A stretch of 64,000 nucleotides of DNA, from the NCBI RefSeq assembly GCF_004797125.1, contig NZ_CP038810.1, forward strand, positions 496,001 to 560,000, given 5' to 3'. The notes below the pieces were generated by a model, which worked only from the letters and a program-made list of their open reading frames with translations, ran no database searches and was not told where the DNA came from. This DNA comes from Flavobacterium sangjuense (GTDB taxonomy: Bacteria > Bacteroidota > Bacteroidia > Flavobacteriales > Flavobacteriaceae). This document shows positions 34,252 to 44,489 of the stretch, one piece after another. Position 1 is the first letter of the stretch, and every line of letters begins with the position of its first letter. The position numbers and the translations under genes are program-made.

Positions 34252-34401
34252 AAGATTGTGTAATTTATTTAAAAAAATCACACAAAAATACAGCTATTTG
34301 CTAATAACTACAACCTTTTCGTTGTAATTTATAATCAATTTAAAGTGAGATTATCAGTTGTTGATTATTTGTAGGCAATCGATTGCATTAAGTAAGACTA
34401 T

Positions 34402-35286
34402 CTACTTCACATAAGTCGGAATTAAACCACGTAATCCCATATCGACAACCTCCTCACCGGCAGCAGGTTCATACTTCCCATCAGCATTTACTTCGTGCCA
34501 TTCAAAACTATTGTTGCTAGACAATGATAAAGTAATCACCACATCATTAGTTTCTGTTCCATCAATTACTAAATTACTGGCAAATCTTCCTGTCACTACG
34601 CAGGTATTTAAGTTTCGCGGGATTGGAGAAGTTGCTTCGATAGGGTTTGGAACAGTAGTCGCTCCTGGAAGTGCTTGTCCCGAAGTGGAATAAGGATGAT
34701 CATTCAAGGCAAAAGCCCAATATCCTTGTGCTCTGTTTGCGTTTACAGGAAAAGTAGTATTCTCGATATCAAAAGAAGTTATATAAGTATTAAAACCAAC
34801 AAAACTGGCTAAAGTTCCGTCGTAATCATTCCCGTTAGCGGCACGAACACTGATTTGGTAATTCTGATACGATAACGATACGCGCATCCATTCATAACTT
34901 CCAGCTGCAACCTGACTTAAAGGTATTCTCAGAAAAGTTTCTCCTTCCGAAACTATTTTTGATTTACTAAAATCTATGGCATTGCTTCCTCCAAGTGTCG
35001 TTTCCGGAGCGTGATATAAAATAGTTCCATTTCCAAGTTGGGTGTTGGCGTTTGGCGCTAATTCTACATAATGTGACGAAATCAAATTAAAAATAGGTGA
35101 TTGCGCAGCATTTCCGGCGGCAACTGTTGAAGGTTGACCTAAATTATTCAACCTCGCTTGAGTTGGATCAAATTTGAATTTGATAATCAACATCGGTTCC
35201 TCTACTAGGTCATCTGCATCTTTCGAGCAGGAAACAAAAGGAATTGCCGCGGCTACTAATAAAAGGATTACATATATCTTTTTCAT
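34402..35286 (-). CDS. lipoprotein of unknown function, downstream of ChaN-like gene
   Basis: 294 residues with lipobox AAAIPFVSCSKD (Cys20). The body is beta-rich, with LIIKFKFDPTQARLNN near the start, a central FLRIPLSQVAAGSYEWMRVS and a C-terminal calcium-site-like END: SNNSFEWHEVNADGKYEPAA. It vaguely recalls MbnP/copper-associated lipoproteins but lacks clear signatures. It begins 18 bp after the ChaN-like gene, so they are co-transcribed and may share a metal- or haem-related role. Confidence 0.72.
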   Translation of the reverse strand: MKKIYVILLLVAAAIPFVSCSKDADDLVEEPMLIIKFKFDPTQARLNNLGQPSTVAAGNAAQSPIFNLISSHYVELAPNANTQLGNGTILYHAPETTLGGSNAIDFSKSKIVSEGETFLRIPLSQVAAGSYEWMRVSLSYQNYQISVRAANGNDYDGTLASFVGFNTYITSFDIENTTFPVNANRAQGYWAFALNDHPYSTSGQALPGATTVPNPIEATSPIPRNLNTCVVTGRFASNLVIDGTETNDVVITLSLSSNNSFEWHEVNADGKYEPAAGEEVVDMGLRGLIPTYVK

Positions 35287-35304
35287 TTTTTGATTTTATT
35301 GGAG

Positions 35305-36159
35305 TTAGTGCGTTTTTGTAACGTCTTCATCTATAACGAGAATATAGTCTGCTTTATTGTATTCTTCCTTCATTATTTTTTCTAAATCGTTTTGCTCTAC
35401 TGTCGCAATGGTTATTATTTCTATGCCGGAAACATATTTTTTTAGGTACCAACCAATGCCTTCAAAGTTGTCAGAATGATAGGTTCCATTGTAGTGAATG
35501 AATACGGTATCTGCTTTTAAATTCTTTTGAATAAAATAAGCCATCGTTGCATCTTTTATTGCCTGAGCTTTTGGCATATTAGGGCTGGCGTGATCTCCCA
35601 TCATTTTCATCATATTGACATAGCCTGGTAAATTGGCGTCAAAAGCGATAGGCAGCGGAGCAATCCACATTTTTTCTTCAGGAGTCAGATTCTCTAACCC
35701 TTCAAATCCTTTTTTAGAAACGATTGAAGCATATCTTCTTGGAATATTTGTAGCTATAAAAGACAATTTATTTTCCCTGGCAAAATCAACTAAAGGCTTG
35801 TAATCCGTTTTGTAATTAGGCCAAAGTCGCGCTGCTGAATCCAATTGCTTTTGATTAATCTCTTCTTTTAAATATTGGTCAAGCTGTTTTTGATTGTCGG
35901 CTTCAAGCATTTCGGCACCTAAAATTACTTTCTTTTTCTGTGACAAATCTTTGGTTAATTCCAATTCCAACCAATGCGCAATTGCGTTGTTGTGGTATTC
36001 TCCAAATAAAACAACTTGTGTATTCCCGGCAGCTTTCAATAATTTGGCATAAGAAACCTTCTTGCCTTTTTTGTCAAACAACTGATAGGCTTTCTTTTCC
36101 TGAGCCAAACCAACTAATGAAATTAATAAAACAATAACAACAAAAAATAATCGTTTCAT
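35305..36159 (-). CDS. ChaN-family (haem-binding uptake, Tiki superfamily) protein
   Basis: 284 residues; signal peptide MKRLFFVVIVLLISLVGLAQ. Family motifs: VVLFGEYHNNAIAHWLE at the first active-site-like region, ILGAEMLEADNQ, FIATNIPRRYA, and near the end FIHYNGTYHSDNFEGIGWYL. ChaN binds haem at the outer membrane in Campylobacter. Here the signal ends GLAQ without an obvious lipobox. It is in an operon with the 34402 lipoprotein. Confidence 0.88.
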   Translation of the reverse strand: MKRLFFVVIVLLISLVGLAQEKKAYQLFDKKGKKVSYAKLLKAAGNTQVVLFGEYHNNAIAHWLELELTKDLSQKKKVILGAEMLEADNQKQLDQYLKEEINQKQLDSAARLWPNYKTDYKPLVDFARENKLSFIATNIPRRYASIVSKKGFEGLENLTPEEKMWIAPLPIAFDANLPGYVNMMKMMGDHASPNMPKAQAIKDATMAYFIQKNLKADTVFIHYNGTYHSDNFEGIGWYLKKYVSGIEIITIATVEQNDLEKIMKEEYNKADYILVIDEDVTKTH

Positions 36160-36218
36160 AGCAGTCTGTTTTAATCCATTGTTTTAACTTTGGGACATAC
36201 AATATTAATCATTTCATC

Positions 36219-37511
36219 ATGAAATATCATCAAATAGACCGCAATTTGTTCATTAAAAACAGAGCAAAATTCACGTCACAAATGAAACCTAACAGCGTTG
36301 CTGTTTTTAATTCCAACGATATTTATCCGGTTTCTGCCGATAGCTCGCTGCCATTTGAACAACACCGCGATATTTTTTATTTATCCGGAGTTGATCAGGA
36401 AGAAAGCATACTGTTGCTTTTCCCGGATGCGCCTTATGAGCATTTGAAACAAATATTATTTCTAAAAGAAACCAACGAGCATATTGCGATTTGGGAAGGC
36501 GAAAAACTTACGAAAGACAGAGCTTTTGAAGTCTCCGGAATTAAATCGGTGATTTGGTTACAGGATTTTCACAAGACGTTGAAAGAAGTTATGGCTTACG
36601 CCGAAACGATGTATATCAACACCAACGAACATTATCGTGCCTCGATTGAAACCGAAACCCGTGAAGCGCGTTTTGTAAAATGGTGGAAAGAAAACTATCC
36701 TGCACATAAAGTGGAAAAGTCGAATCCTATTTTGCAACGCATTCGCTCTATCAAAGAAAGCGAAGAACTTGACTTGATTCAGGAAGCGTGCAATATTACT
36801 GAAAAAGGATATCGTCGTGTATTGCAGTTTGTAAAACCAAACGTAATGGAATATGAAATCGAAGCCGAGTTTGCTCACGAATTCCTGAGAAATCGTTCCA
36901 AAGGTTTTGCCTACACGCCAATCATTGCTTCGGGAAATAACGCTAATGTTTTGCACTATATTGAAAACAACCAACAATGTAAAGCCGGTGATTTGATACT
37001 GCTTGATGTTGGTGCCGAATACGCTAATTATTCCAGCGACATGACCCGAATGGTTCCGGTTTCAGGAAAATTTACCGACAGACAAAAACAGGTTTACAAT
37101 GCGGTTTTACGTGTAAAAAACGAAGCAACCAAAATGCTGACCGTTGGTAATTTATGGAAACAATATCATGTAGAAGTTGGTAAAGTAATGACTTCCGAAT
37201 TACTTGGTTTGGGACTGATTGACAAAGCCGATGTGCAAAACGAAAACCCGGATTGGCCGGCATATAAAAAATATTTCATGCACGGAACGTCCCATCATAT
37301 GGGATTAGACACGCACGATTACGGTCTTTTACACGAACCAATGAAAGCCAATATGGTTTTCACTGTGGAACCTGGAATTTATATTCCGGCGGAAGGTTTT
37401 GGAATCCGTATTGAAGATGATGTAGTGATTCAGGAAAAAGGAGAACCTTTTAACTTGATGAGAAACATTCCGATTGAAGCGGATGAGATTGAATCGATAA
37501 TGAATTCTTAG
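36219..37511 (+). CDS. pepP: Xaa-Pro aminopeptidase (aminopeptidase P)
   Basis: 430 residues with an N-terminal creatinase-like domain and a C-terminal pita-bread metallopeptidase. Metal ligands are in LLDVGAEYANYSSDMTRM (two Asp), GTSHHMGLDTHD (His), VFTVEPGIYIP (Glu) and GIRIEDDVV (Glu). Removes N-terminal residues preceding proline. A TAACTTTG box lies at 36185-36192. Confidence 0.95.
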   Translation: MKYHQIDRNLFIKNRAKFTSQMKPNSVAVFNSNDIYPVSADSSLPFEQHRDIFYLSGVDQEESILLLFPDAPYEHLKQILFLKETNEHIAIWEGEKLTKDRAFEVSGIKSVIWLQDFHKTLKEVMAYAETMYINTNEHYRASIETETREARFVKWWKENYPAHKVEKSNPILQRIRSIKESEELDLIQEACNITEKGYRRVLQFVKPNVMEYEIEAEFAHEFLRNRSKGFAYTPIIASGNNANVLHYIENNQQCKAGDLILLDVGAEYANYSSDMTRMVPVSGKFTDRQKQVYNAVLRVKNEATKMLTVGNLWKQYHVEVGKVMTSELLGLGLIDKADVQNENPDWPAYKKYFMHGTSHHMGLDTHDYGLLHEPMKANMVFTVEPGIYIPAEGFGIRIEDDVVIQEKGEPFNLMRNIPIEADEIESIMNS

Positions 37512-37539
37512 TAAGAGAAAAGAAGAAAGAGAAAAGAAA

Positions 37540-37569
37540 AAAGACGGCTCACGGAAGTGGGTCGTTTTT
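37540..37569 (+). terminator. pepP terminator
   Basis: AAGACGGCTCAC and GTGGGTCGTTTTT pair through two G-U wobbles that are valid on the plus-strand RNA, ending in a T run. Confidence 0.7.
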
Positions 37570-37571
37570 AT

Positions 37572-37961
37572 TTAAGTTGGAATGGTTTCCACCAAAACCA
37601 CATTTCCTGCTTTGTCATAGTAAGTGCAGGTCATTTTATCCATAACAACAATCCATTTTTCCACACCTGATTTGGCACAATCCAGCAGAAAGGTTTTATA
37701 ATCTGTTTTGCCTTGCTGATGTATTTTTAAATCGGATTTGAATTGTTCAATCTTGGTTTCATCTGCTATGGAAAGTGTTTCTGAAAAACCTTCAGATGAA
37801 ACTTTAAAATTATCTTTCCCATAATAATTGGTGTGGTTGTCAAAAACAAAAGTTTCAAAAGACGTTACGCCAAGCGCAATAATATCTTGCATGTATTTTG
37901 GGAAATCGGCTCCGCTTTTTACTTTGGAATGTGCTTCTTTGATTTGTTGGATGGTGAACAT
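37572..37961 (-). CDS. DUF1398 (YbcV-like) family protein
   Basis: 129 residues, cytoplasmic. Family pattern: IQQIKEAHSKVKSGADFPKY near the start, GVTSFETFVFDNHTNYYG, and the C-terminal GVEKWIVVMDKMTCTYYDKAGN. Related E. coli YbcV is phage-derived and of unknown function. A TACTTTTG box (37983-37990, minus strand) is the likely -7 element. No phage genes lie nearby. Confidence 0.85.
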   Translation of the reverse strand: MFTIQQIKEAHSKVKSGADFPKYMQDIIALGVTSFETFVFDNHTNYYGKDNFKVSSEGFSETLSIADETKIEQFKSDLKIHQQGKTDYKTFLLDCAKSGVEKWIVVMDKMTCTYYDKAGNVVLVETIPT

Positions 37962-38023
37962 AATTATTTATAATTTAAAATTCAAAAGTACTTTTTTAAT
38001 TTCTAAAATCTATTTTTGCATCT

Positions 38024-38806
38024 ATGAAAACCATCATCTATAAAAACACAAAAATCTCCTTTACCGAACAAGGCAAAGGAACTGCTGTGGTTTTATTGCA
38101 CGGTTTTCTCGAGAATAAAACCATGTGGAGTGCGTTCATTCCTGAACTCAGCAAGAAACACAGAATCATCACCATCGATTTATTAGGTCATGGCGAAACC
38201 GAATGTTTGGGTTATGTTCATTCTATGGAAGATCAAGCCGATATGGTTCATGCCATTTTGCAAGATTTGAAAATCAGAAAAGCGGTATTTGTCGGTCATT
38301 CTATGGGCGGTTATGTGGCGTTGGCTTTCGCCGAATTATATCCGGATTATATGAAAGGTTTGTTTCTTTTAAATTCTACTTCGCGAGCTGATAGTGATGA
38401 ACGAAAAATCAATCGTGATAGAGCTATCAAAGCCGTGAAACAAAACTATACCAACTTTGTGCGCTTGTCTATTGCTAATTTGTTTAGTGAAGACAATCGT
38501 GAAAAATTAGAAACTGAAATTGAAAAAGTAAAATTAGAAGCTTTAAAAACGCCGTTACAAGGCATCGTTGCTGCGCTCGAAGGAATGAAAATCAGAAAAG
38601 ATCGCGAAGTGTTATTACATTTTGCACCTTATCCTATTCAGCTGGTTTTAGGGAAAAAAGATGGCGTCTTAATCTATGATGAAAACGTTGACCAAATTGA
38701 AGAAACCAAAGTTGAAATCACCACTTTTCCTGACGGACATATGTCGCACATCGAAAACGAAAAAGAATTGAAAAAAGTATTGGTAGATTTTTTGAAGAAA
38801 GTTTAA
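38024..38806 (+). CDS. alpha/beta hydrolase
   Basis: 260 residues: oxyanion region VVLLHGFLENKTMW, nucleophile elbow VGHSMGGYVALAFAE (Ser), acid within the LVLGKKDGV segment and histidine in FPDGHMSHIEN. Substrate not predictable. A TATTTTTG -7 box ends 5 nt before the ATG, predicting a leaderless or nearly leaderless mRNA. Confidence 0.93.
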   Translation: MKTIIYKNTKISFTEQGKGTAVVLLHGFLENKTMWSAFIPELSKKHRIITIDLLGHGETECLGYVHSMEDQADMVHAILQDLKIRKAVFVGHSMGGYVALAFAELYPDYMKGLFLLNSTSRADSDERKINRDRAIKAVKQNYTNFVRLSIANLFSEDNREKLETEIEKVKLEALKTPLQGIVAALEGMKIRKDREVLLHFAPYPIQLVLGKKDGVLIYDENVDQIEETKVEITTFPDGHMSHIENEKELKKVLVDFLKKV

Positions 38807-38862
38807 ACACAGATTTCACAAATTAACACAAATCCATTTGTGAAAATCTGTGAAATCTGTGT
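38807..38862. repeat. interspersed inverted repeat (ACACAGATTTCACA type)
   Basis: ACACAGATTTCACA at 38808 and its complement GTGAAATCTGTGTT near 38849-38862 flank a third partial copy (TTGTGAAAATCTGTG), in the gap between convergent genes. This short motif is a familiar intergenic repeat in Flavobacteria and may act as a terminator-like fold here. Confidence 0.65.
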
Positions 38863-38863
38863 T

Positions 38864-41647
38864 CTAATTCGTTTTCTCCTCAAAAGGAATTTCCATATTC
38901 AGTATTTCCTGCAGTAGAATTACAATTTGTTCCAGATAGTTTTCCATGATTTCGCTTGAAATTATTTCTACAACATCTTTAGCTTCGCTCCGTTCGGCTA
39001 TGCCTCGGGTGTCCTGCTTAAACTGAAATGGTAAAAATCCTGTTTTTAAATTTTTAAACGATACAATTCCGGCTTCCATTTCCTGGCCTTTTACCTGTTC
39101 TTCATACATAAAAGCATACGCCAAAACCTGAATTATTTTATCGTTTTTGATGTCTTCAGTTAAACCATTCCAATCTTTTAAAACAACATTGTTTTTATCA
39201 ACTTTTCCCGTTTTGTAATCGATGATTCTAATCTTTCCGTTGCGAAGTTCGATTCGGTCCACATTTCCTTTTATCAGCACCGGAAAAGGCAAGCAGGCAT
39301 CGGTTAAAACTCTTTCATACGTAGTTTCTAAAGATACTATCTGAATTTCATCACCCTTTTCAATAGCTTCTAATTCTGTTTTTAGAAAGTTCAGCACATT
39401 TCGCTTGGCAACTTCAAAAGCCAACAGGTTTCTGCCTTTTTTGATTTCACCTTCTTTGTATACTTTTTTAAATTGATTTAAAACTTCGTCGTCAATTTTA
39501 GAAATGCAACTTTTGATATCTTCACTAGTTAAAAGTCGTCCGATAGTTGGTTTATACAATTCTTCTAAAGTTCCGTGAATAATGGTTCCTAACGTATTAA
39601 CCGCAATATTCTCTTCGACTTCATCCGTTTCTGAAATGCGTAAAATCCTTTGGAAATAAAACTGTATCGGATTGCGGATATAGGTTGTCAAAGATGAAGG
39701 TGAAAATCCTTTTTCTGCAATTTCGCGCAAGCGTGTCATAACGCTTTCTGTTTTTGGAACAACAATCGGTTGGTGCGCAATATTAGGCACATCCGGATTG
39801 TAATATTGAAATGTCAGGTTGTGATTGGGCTGCTTTTCGATTTCCAATTGCGTGATGAAACGACTCTTTTCGCCGGCATCAAAACCCTGGCTATCGGAAT
39901 TATAAATCAAATAAACGTTTTTGGCACGTTGCAACAAATGATAGAAATGATAGGTGTAAATCGCATCTTTTTCTTTATAGGTTGGCAAACCATATTGCAA
40001 TTTCACATCATACGGAATAAAAGAATTAGTGCTTTTACCAGCCGGAAATTTGCCTTCGTTTACTGAGGTAATGATTACGGTTTCAAAATCCAAAACGCGA
40101 CTTTCTAAAACTCCCATAAGCTGTAAACCACTCAAAGGCTCACCTTCAAAAGAAACCTCAGCCACTTCAATGACTTGCTTGTAAATAGCTTGTAATGTCT
40201 TAAGGGCGTTTATGGATTGATGTTCCGAGAAATACGAAATCATTTTGTTGATGACTTTAAAAATCGAATACACAAAAGCATTCGTTATCTTTTCTTCTTC
40301 ATTTTCATAACTCAGATTGGCTTTAATTTTCAGCAGAATTTGAGCAATATTTCCTAAAACAGTGACAGAATCAGCTTCCCATTTTTGAAACAATAAAGAA
40401 AACAACGCATTGTCTTTGGCATAAAGCTCTTCGAGTTTTTTATGGGTAATAAACGAATAGTTGTTTTTATTAATTATTGAAACCAAATCATTGGCCAAAA
40501 CATAAGGTTCAATAAGCGGATGCGTTAATACATCAAGCACATCTTTGTAGTACATCACATAACTTGACGGATTTCTGGTCAAAGCGTTGGTGTGCAATTT
40601 GAACAATTTGGCTATCAGCAATTGCGCCGGATTGTTTTTGCTTGAAAAACCCATAGTAATATTCAACGCATCAACATTCGACGGCAGCGAATACAACATT
40701 GGCAACAATAAACTTTCTTCTCCGAGCACCAACGCCACATTCTGTAGATTTCCTTTCTCTGCTTCTTTTTCTATGATACTGCCTGCTATTTTAGCTTGCC
40801 CAATGGATTTTGAAGTAGCAATGACATGAATATTCTTTTCGGCTTTAAAATCGTTCGAAATCCATTCATAAGGATGTGTTTTATAATAAATCCATTCCGA
40901 TTTAAACTTTCGTTGAAAATGTCCGGCGTCGTGAAATGAATCGTTAAGTAAGGTTTCATCAATATCCCAATAGATTTTGGCAACATCAAGCGCTAAAAGA
41001 TGCTGAATAATCTTTTCTTCGGCTTGATTAAGGGCATTGAAACCTGCAAAAACAAATTGTTTTCCGTTATTGTTTTCAGAAAAGTGATTTAGGTTTTCAA
41101 CGGCTTCGCGATAAATCAAGCCTTGATAGCCAATACCTTTATTTACTAAATGCTGATACAATGAATGATAATAGTCCGGCAGTTTTTTCCAAAAAAGCAG
41201 GTGCTTTTCTATCAAATCTGTTCTTTTATCTACATCAACTGCCCAGTGTTCAATTTCTTTTATGTCTTCAAGATATTTTAAAATCTTGTCCGGGTCTAAA
41301 AGATAGCGGTCGATTTCATTAAAATCCTGTAATAATGTTTTGGCCCAATTGGCGAAGTTTTCAAAGGAATCGGGATTGTCTTTTGTTAATGAAAGATACA
41401 CTTCATAAAACTCAAACAGCAATTCAACGCTATCAATGGAACGAATGCCGGCAATATCCTGAATAAACTCTTCGATGCTTATTATCTCAGGCGCAAAAAC
41501 ATTGTTGGAAACTAACTTTTTAAATTCCTCAAGCAAAAAGACTTTGGCTCTTTTGTTGGGTAACACGATGATCAATTCCGATAAATTGTCGGAATTATTT
41601 TTTAGAATTTCTTGTACTAGTTGGTGAAGAAAAATTGGTTTTGACAT
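38864..41647 (-). CDS. addB: AddB-like helicase/nuclease subunit (PD-(D/E)XK)
   Basis: 927 residues. An inactive UvrD-like helicase core is followed at the C-terminus (~640-920) by a PD-(D/E)XK nuclease domain: SPSSLTTYIRNPIQFYFQRI, LGTIIHGTLEEL, LIKGNVDRIELRN and RIIDYKTGKVDK. This is the AddB partner in double-strand break processing; the AddA gene is at 44490. Near residues 878-890 it carries RGIAERSEAKD, encoded by a sequence (38981-39016) that looks like an inserted interspersed repeat. Confidence 0.9.
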   Translation of the reverse strand: MSKPIFLHQLVQEILKNNSDNLSELIIVLPNKRAKVFLLEEFKKLVSNNVFAPEIISIEEFIQDIAGIRSIDSVELLFEFYEVYLSLTKDNPDSFENFANWAKTLLQDFNEIDRYLLDPDKILKYLEDIKEIEHWAVDVDKRTDLIEKHLLFWKKLPDYYHSLYQHLVNKGIGYQGLIYREAVENLNHFSENNNGKQFVFAGFNALNQAEEKIIQHLLALDVAKIYWDIDETLLNDSFHDAGHFQRKFKSEWIYYKTHPYEWISNDFKAEKNIHVIATSKSIGQAKIAGSIIEKEAEKGNLQNVALVLGEESLLLPMLYSLPSNVDALNITMGFSSKNNPAQLLIAKLFKLHTNALTRNPSSYVMYYKDVLDVLTHPLIEPYVLANDLVSIINKNNYSFITHKKLEELYAKDNALFSLLFQKWEADSVTVLGNIAQILLKIKANLSYENEEEKITNAFVYSIFKVINKMISYFSEHQSINALKTLQAIYKQVIEVAEVSFEGEPLSGLQLMGVLESRVLDFETVIITSVNEGKFPAGKSTNSFIPYDVKLQYGLPTYKEKDAIYTYHFYHLLQRAKNVYLIYNSDSQGFDAGEKSRFITQLEIEKQPNHNLTFQYYNPDVPNIAHQPIVVPKTESVMTRLREIAEKGFSPSSLTTYIRNPIQFYFQRILRISETDEVEENIAVNTLGTIIHGTLEELYKPTIGRLLTSEDIKSCISKIDDEVLNQFKKVYKEGEIKKGRNLLAFEVAKRNVLNFLKTELEAIEKGDEIQIVSLETTYERVLTDACLPFPVLIKGNVDRIELRNGKIRIIDYKTGKVDKNNVVLKDWNGLTEDIKNDKIIQVLAYAFMYEEQVKGQEMEAGIVSFKNLKTGFLPFQFKQDTRGIAERSEAKDVVEIISSEIMENYLEQIVILLQEILNMEIPFEEKTN

Positions 41648-41654
41648 TCTATAA

Positions 41655-41688
41655 AAATAAAAAAACGCCCCGAATATCGGGGCGTTTT
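41655..41688 (-). terminator. terminator of the OmpA-family gene
   Basis: GC-rich hairpin CGCCCCGA-TAT-TCGGGGCG, then a run of T on the minus strand. Confidence 0.88.
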
Positions 41689-41710
41689 CTTGAAATTATT
41701 TTGGAAGAAA

Positions 41711-43105
41711 TTATTTTACTAATTTCACTTCAACTCTTCTGTTGTTAGCTTTACCAGCTTTAGTTTTGTTAGAATCAATTGGTTTAGATTCACCGAAACC
41801 AGCTGAAGCTAATCTTGAACTAGCAATACCGCTTTCAATTAAGTAATTTTTAACTGCTGCCGCTCTGTCTTCAGACAATTTTTGGTTAGCAGCATCAGTA
41901 CCATCGCTATCTGTGTGACCTTCTATAGAGAAGTTAGAGTTTGGATACTCTTTCAAGATAGCTGTAATAGCTTGTAATACTGGGTAAGTTTGTTGTTTGA
42001 ATGAAGCTTTACCACTATCGAATAAGATAGTTTTAGCATAGTCATTTAATCTTTTGATAGCTTCTTCAGTAACTTCTGGACAACCATTGTTAGCTACAGT
42101 TCCAGCTACGTCTGGACATTTATCATCTTTATCTAAAACTTTATCTCCGTCTCTGTCTGGCCAAGGACAACCACCGTTTTCTTTTGGACCTTTAACATCT
42201 GGACATTTGTCTGATTTATCAGTAACACCGTCACCGTCAGTATCAGGACAACCACCTAAAGATTTTAAACCAGCAACATCTGGACAAGCATCATCTTTAT
42301 CAGCAATTCCGTCACCGTCAGTATCAGGACATCCGTTAAATTCAGCTGGACCAGCAACTTCAGGACAAGCATCAGCAGCATCAGTAATACCGTCAGCATC
42401 TGTATCAGGACATCCGTTAAATTGTTTTAAACCAGCAACTTCCGGACAAGCATCATCTTTATCATAGATTCCGTCACCGTCAGTATCTTTTCCTCCAAAT
42501 TTGAAAGTAAGACCTGCGAAGTGTTGCATGTGTGATGGCATATCCTCACGTACATCTTCGAAAGATTGTTTGTAAGTTGAACGCCAAGACAAACCTATCA
42601 TTTCAGTAAACCAATACGTTAAGCCTAAACCTCCGTTTAATGTACCTGCATGTAACTCATCACCAATCCAAGTGTAACCTCCACCAATATGGATAGATGG
42701 TTCAATTGTTTTAGATTTGATTAAGTTCATCAAACTATAATTGATTACCGCATCAGCTGCATAATAGTTTTTATCTCCAGGATTAACTACTGTATATGGC
42801 CCTTCACCAACTCTAGGCAATACATACCTTGTTATTCTGTTAACAGATCCTGTAACTCCAAAAGAGAAATTACTTCCTACGTATTTAGATACGCTTAAAT
42901 AAGACACTGAATTAGTGATGTTCCAGTTATCTTTAGCATTAAAGAACTGAGATAATTGGTCTTCCAATTTAGAAGCAGCACTTATCCTAGTATCTACTGC
43001 ATTAGCCCCAAACGAAATCGCCCAAGGGTTGTTACTGTCTTGAGCTTGTGAGCTGAACCCAGCTAACATTACCAAAGCAACGAATAATTTGTTAAGATGT
43101 TTCAT
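41711..43105 (-). CDS. OmpA-family outer-membrane protein with type-3 thrombospondin repeats
   Basis: 464 residues from [22 protein letters not shown] (signal peptide; ATG 43105). An N-terminal beta-barrel (~25-225) is followed by five TSP3 calcium-binding repeats (~228-350, [19 protein letters not shown] type) and a C-terminal OmpA domain (~360-464: [40 protein letters not shown] end as [12 protein letters not shown]). It links the outer membrane to peptidoglycan. The opposite-strand open frame over the repeats is a by-product of their composition. Confidence 0.95.
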   Translation of the reverse strand: MKHLNKLFVALVMLAGFSSQAQDSNNPWAISFGANAVDTRISAASKLEDQLSQFFNAKDNWNITNSVSYLSVSKYVGSNFSFGVTGSVNRITRYVLPRVGEGPYTVVNPGDKNYYAADAVINYSLMNLIKSKTIEPSIHIGGGYTWIGDELHAGTLNGGLGLTYWFTEMIGLSWRSTYKQSFEDVREDMPSHMQHFAGLTFKFGGKDTDGDGIYDKDDACPEVAGLKQFNGCPDTDADGITDAADACPEVAGPAEFNGCPDTDGDGIADKDDACPDVAGLKSLGGCPDTDGDGVTDKSDKCPDVKGPKENGGCPWPDRDGDKVLDKDDKCPDVAGTVANNGCPEVTEEAIKRLNDYAKTILFDSGKASFKQQTYPVLQAITAILKEYPNSNFSIEGHTDSDGTDAANQKLSEDRAAAVKNYLIESGIASSRLASAGFGESKPIDSNKTKAGKANNRRVEVKLVK

Positions 43106-43228
43106 ACTTAATTTGATTAGATTATAAGAATTATAATAAGACAAAAGTAATACCTTAAATTCTAATAACAAAATCAAAATGTTAAAATGTGTGAATTATA
43201 TAATGAATCAATACCAATTATGAAAGTT

Positions 43229-44428
43229 TTAGTGTTTTTTTTCAATGTTTAACATTTTTCCAACCTCCGTAAAGGCTTCAATTGCTTTGTCTAAATGTTC
43301 TTTGGTATGAGCGGCAGATAATTGAACCCGAATCCTTGCTTTATCTCTTGGGACTACGGGGAAAAAGAAACCAATAACATAAATTCCTTTCTTTAAAAGT
43401 TCGTCTGCCATGACTTGGGATAACTTTGCATCGTATAACATAACCGGAACAATTGCCGAATCGCCATCAATAAAGTCAATTCCGGCTTTGCGCAAACCAT
43501 CTTTGAAATAATTGGTATTCCATTCTACTTTATCACGCAGTGTTGTGTCTTTTTCTAATAATTCGAAAACCTTAATAGAAGCACCAACTATAGCCGGCGC
43601 CAATGAATTGGAAAACAAATAAGGACGTGAACGTTGACGCAAAATTTCAATCACTTCTTTTTTGGCTGTAGTATAACCACCCATTGCACCGCCTAATGCT
43701 TTCCCTAAAGTTCCTGTGATGATGTCAACTCTTCCCATAACTCCTTTGGCTTCGAGTGTTCCTTTACCGGTTGCTCCGATGAAACCGGCAGCGTGACATT
43801 CGTCAACCATTACCAACGCATCGTATTTATCGGCCAAGTCGCAAATTTTATCTAATGGCGCAACCAGTCCATCCATAGAAAAAACGCCATCGGTTACAAT
43901 AAGTTTAAAACGATGTCCGGCTTCAACTGCTTTTTTTAGTTGGTTTTCCAAATCTTCCATATTGGAATTTTCATAACGATAACGCGCCGCTTTACATAAA
44001 CGAACACCATCAATGATAGAAGCGTGGTTCAGACTATCAGATATAATACAATCTTCTTCTCCTAATAAAGGTTCGAAAACGCCGCCATTGGCATCAAAAG
44101 CTGCAGCGTATAATATAGTGTCTTCTGTGCCGTAGAAATCGGCTATCTTTTTTTCAAGGGTTTTGTGAATATCCTGCGTTCCGCAAATGAAACGCACCGA
44201 TGACATTCCGAAACCATGCGAATCCAAAGTGTCTTTGGCCGCCTGAACTACTTCAGGATGCGATGACAATCCAAGATAGTTATTGGCACAAAAGTTTAAA
44301 ACCGTTTCGCCGTTTACTGTAATTTCTGCGCCTTGTGGTGATGTGATAATGCGTTCTTTTTTGAAAATTCCATTTTGTTCAATGGTATTCAATTCGTTTT
44401 GTAAGTGTTGCTGAATTTTTCCGTACAT
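43229..44428 (-). CDS. kbl: glycine C-acetyltransferase (2-amino-3-ketobutyrate CoA ligase)
   Basis: 399 residues, class II alpha-oxoamine synthase. Glycine-rich start [33 protein letters not shown], and the PLP-lysine site [15 protein letters not shown]. It cleaves 2-amino-3-ketobutyrate to glycine and acetyl-CoA in threonine catabolism. Threonine dehydrogenase is not adjacent. Confidence 0.94.
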   Translation of the reverse strand: MYGKIQQHLQNELNTIEQNGIFKKERIITSPQGAEITVNGETVLNFCANNYLGLSSHPEVVQAAKDTLDSHGFGMSSVRFICGTQDIHKTLEKKIADFYGTEDTILYAAAFDANGGVFEPLLGEEDCIISDSLNHASIIDGVRLCKAARYRYENSNMEDLENQLKKAVEAGHRFKLIVTDGVFSMDGLVAPLDKICDLADKYDALVMVDECHAAGFIGATGKGTLEAKGVMGRVDIITGTLGKALGGAMGGYTTAKKEVIEILRQRSRPYLFSNSLAPAIVGASIKVFELLEKDTTLRDKVEWNTNYFKDGLRKAGIDFIDGDSAIVPVMLYDAKLSQVMADELLKKGIYVIGFFFPVVPRDKARIRVQLSAAHTKEHLDKAIEAFTEVGKMLNIEKKH

Positions 44429-44442
44429 GTTGTTTAGTTTTT

Positions 44443-44470
44443 TCTCGCGAAGACGCTAAGCCGCGAAGAG
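44443..44470. repeat. short interspersed repeat (CGCGAAGACGCTAAGCCGCGAAG)
   Basis: A recognisable copy of the 'cgc-aaga-cgc-aag' family of Flavobacterial intergenic repeats, between kbl and the AddA gene. A degenerate relative lies at 52233-52288. Confidence 0.55.
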
Positions 44471-44489
44471 TTCATTTTTATAGTTGTGG

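Noticed and set aside
38807..38862. Possible small RNA between the hydrolase and addB genes
   Set aside because: The symmetry is explained by a common Flavobacterial short repeat between convergent genes; no promoter box or T run is evident.
42054..42467. Open frame on the plus strand across the OmpA-family gene
   Set aside because: It is antisense to the type-3 thrombospondin repeats and reflects their codon composition; the minus-strand protein is clear.
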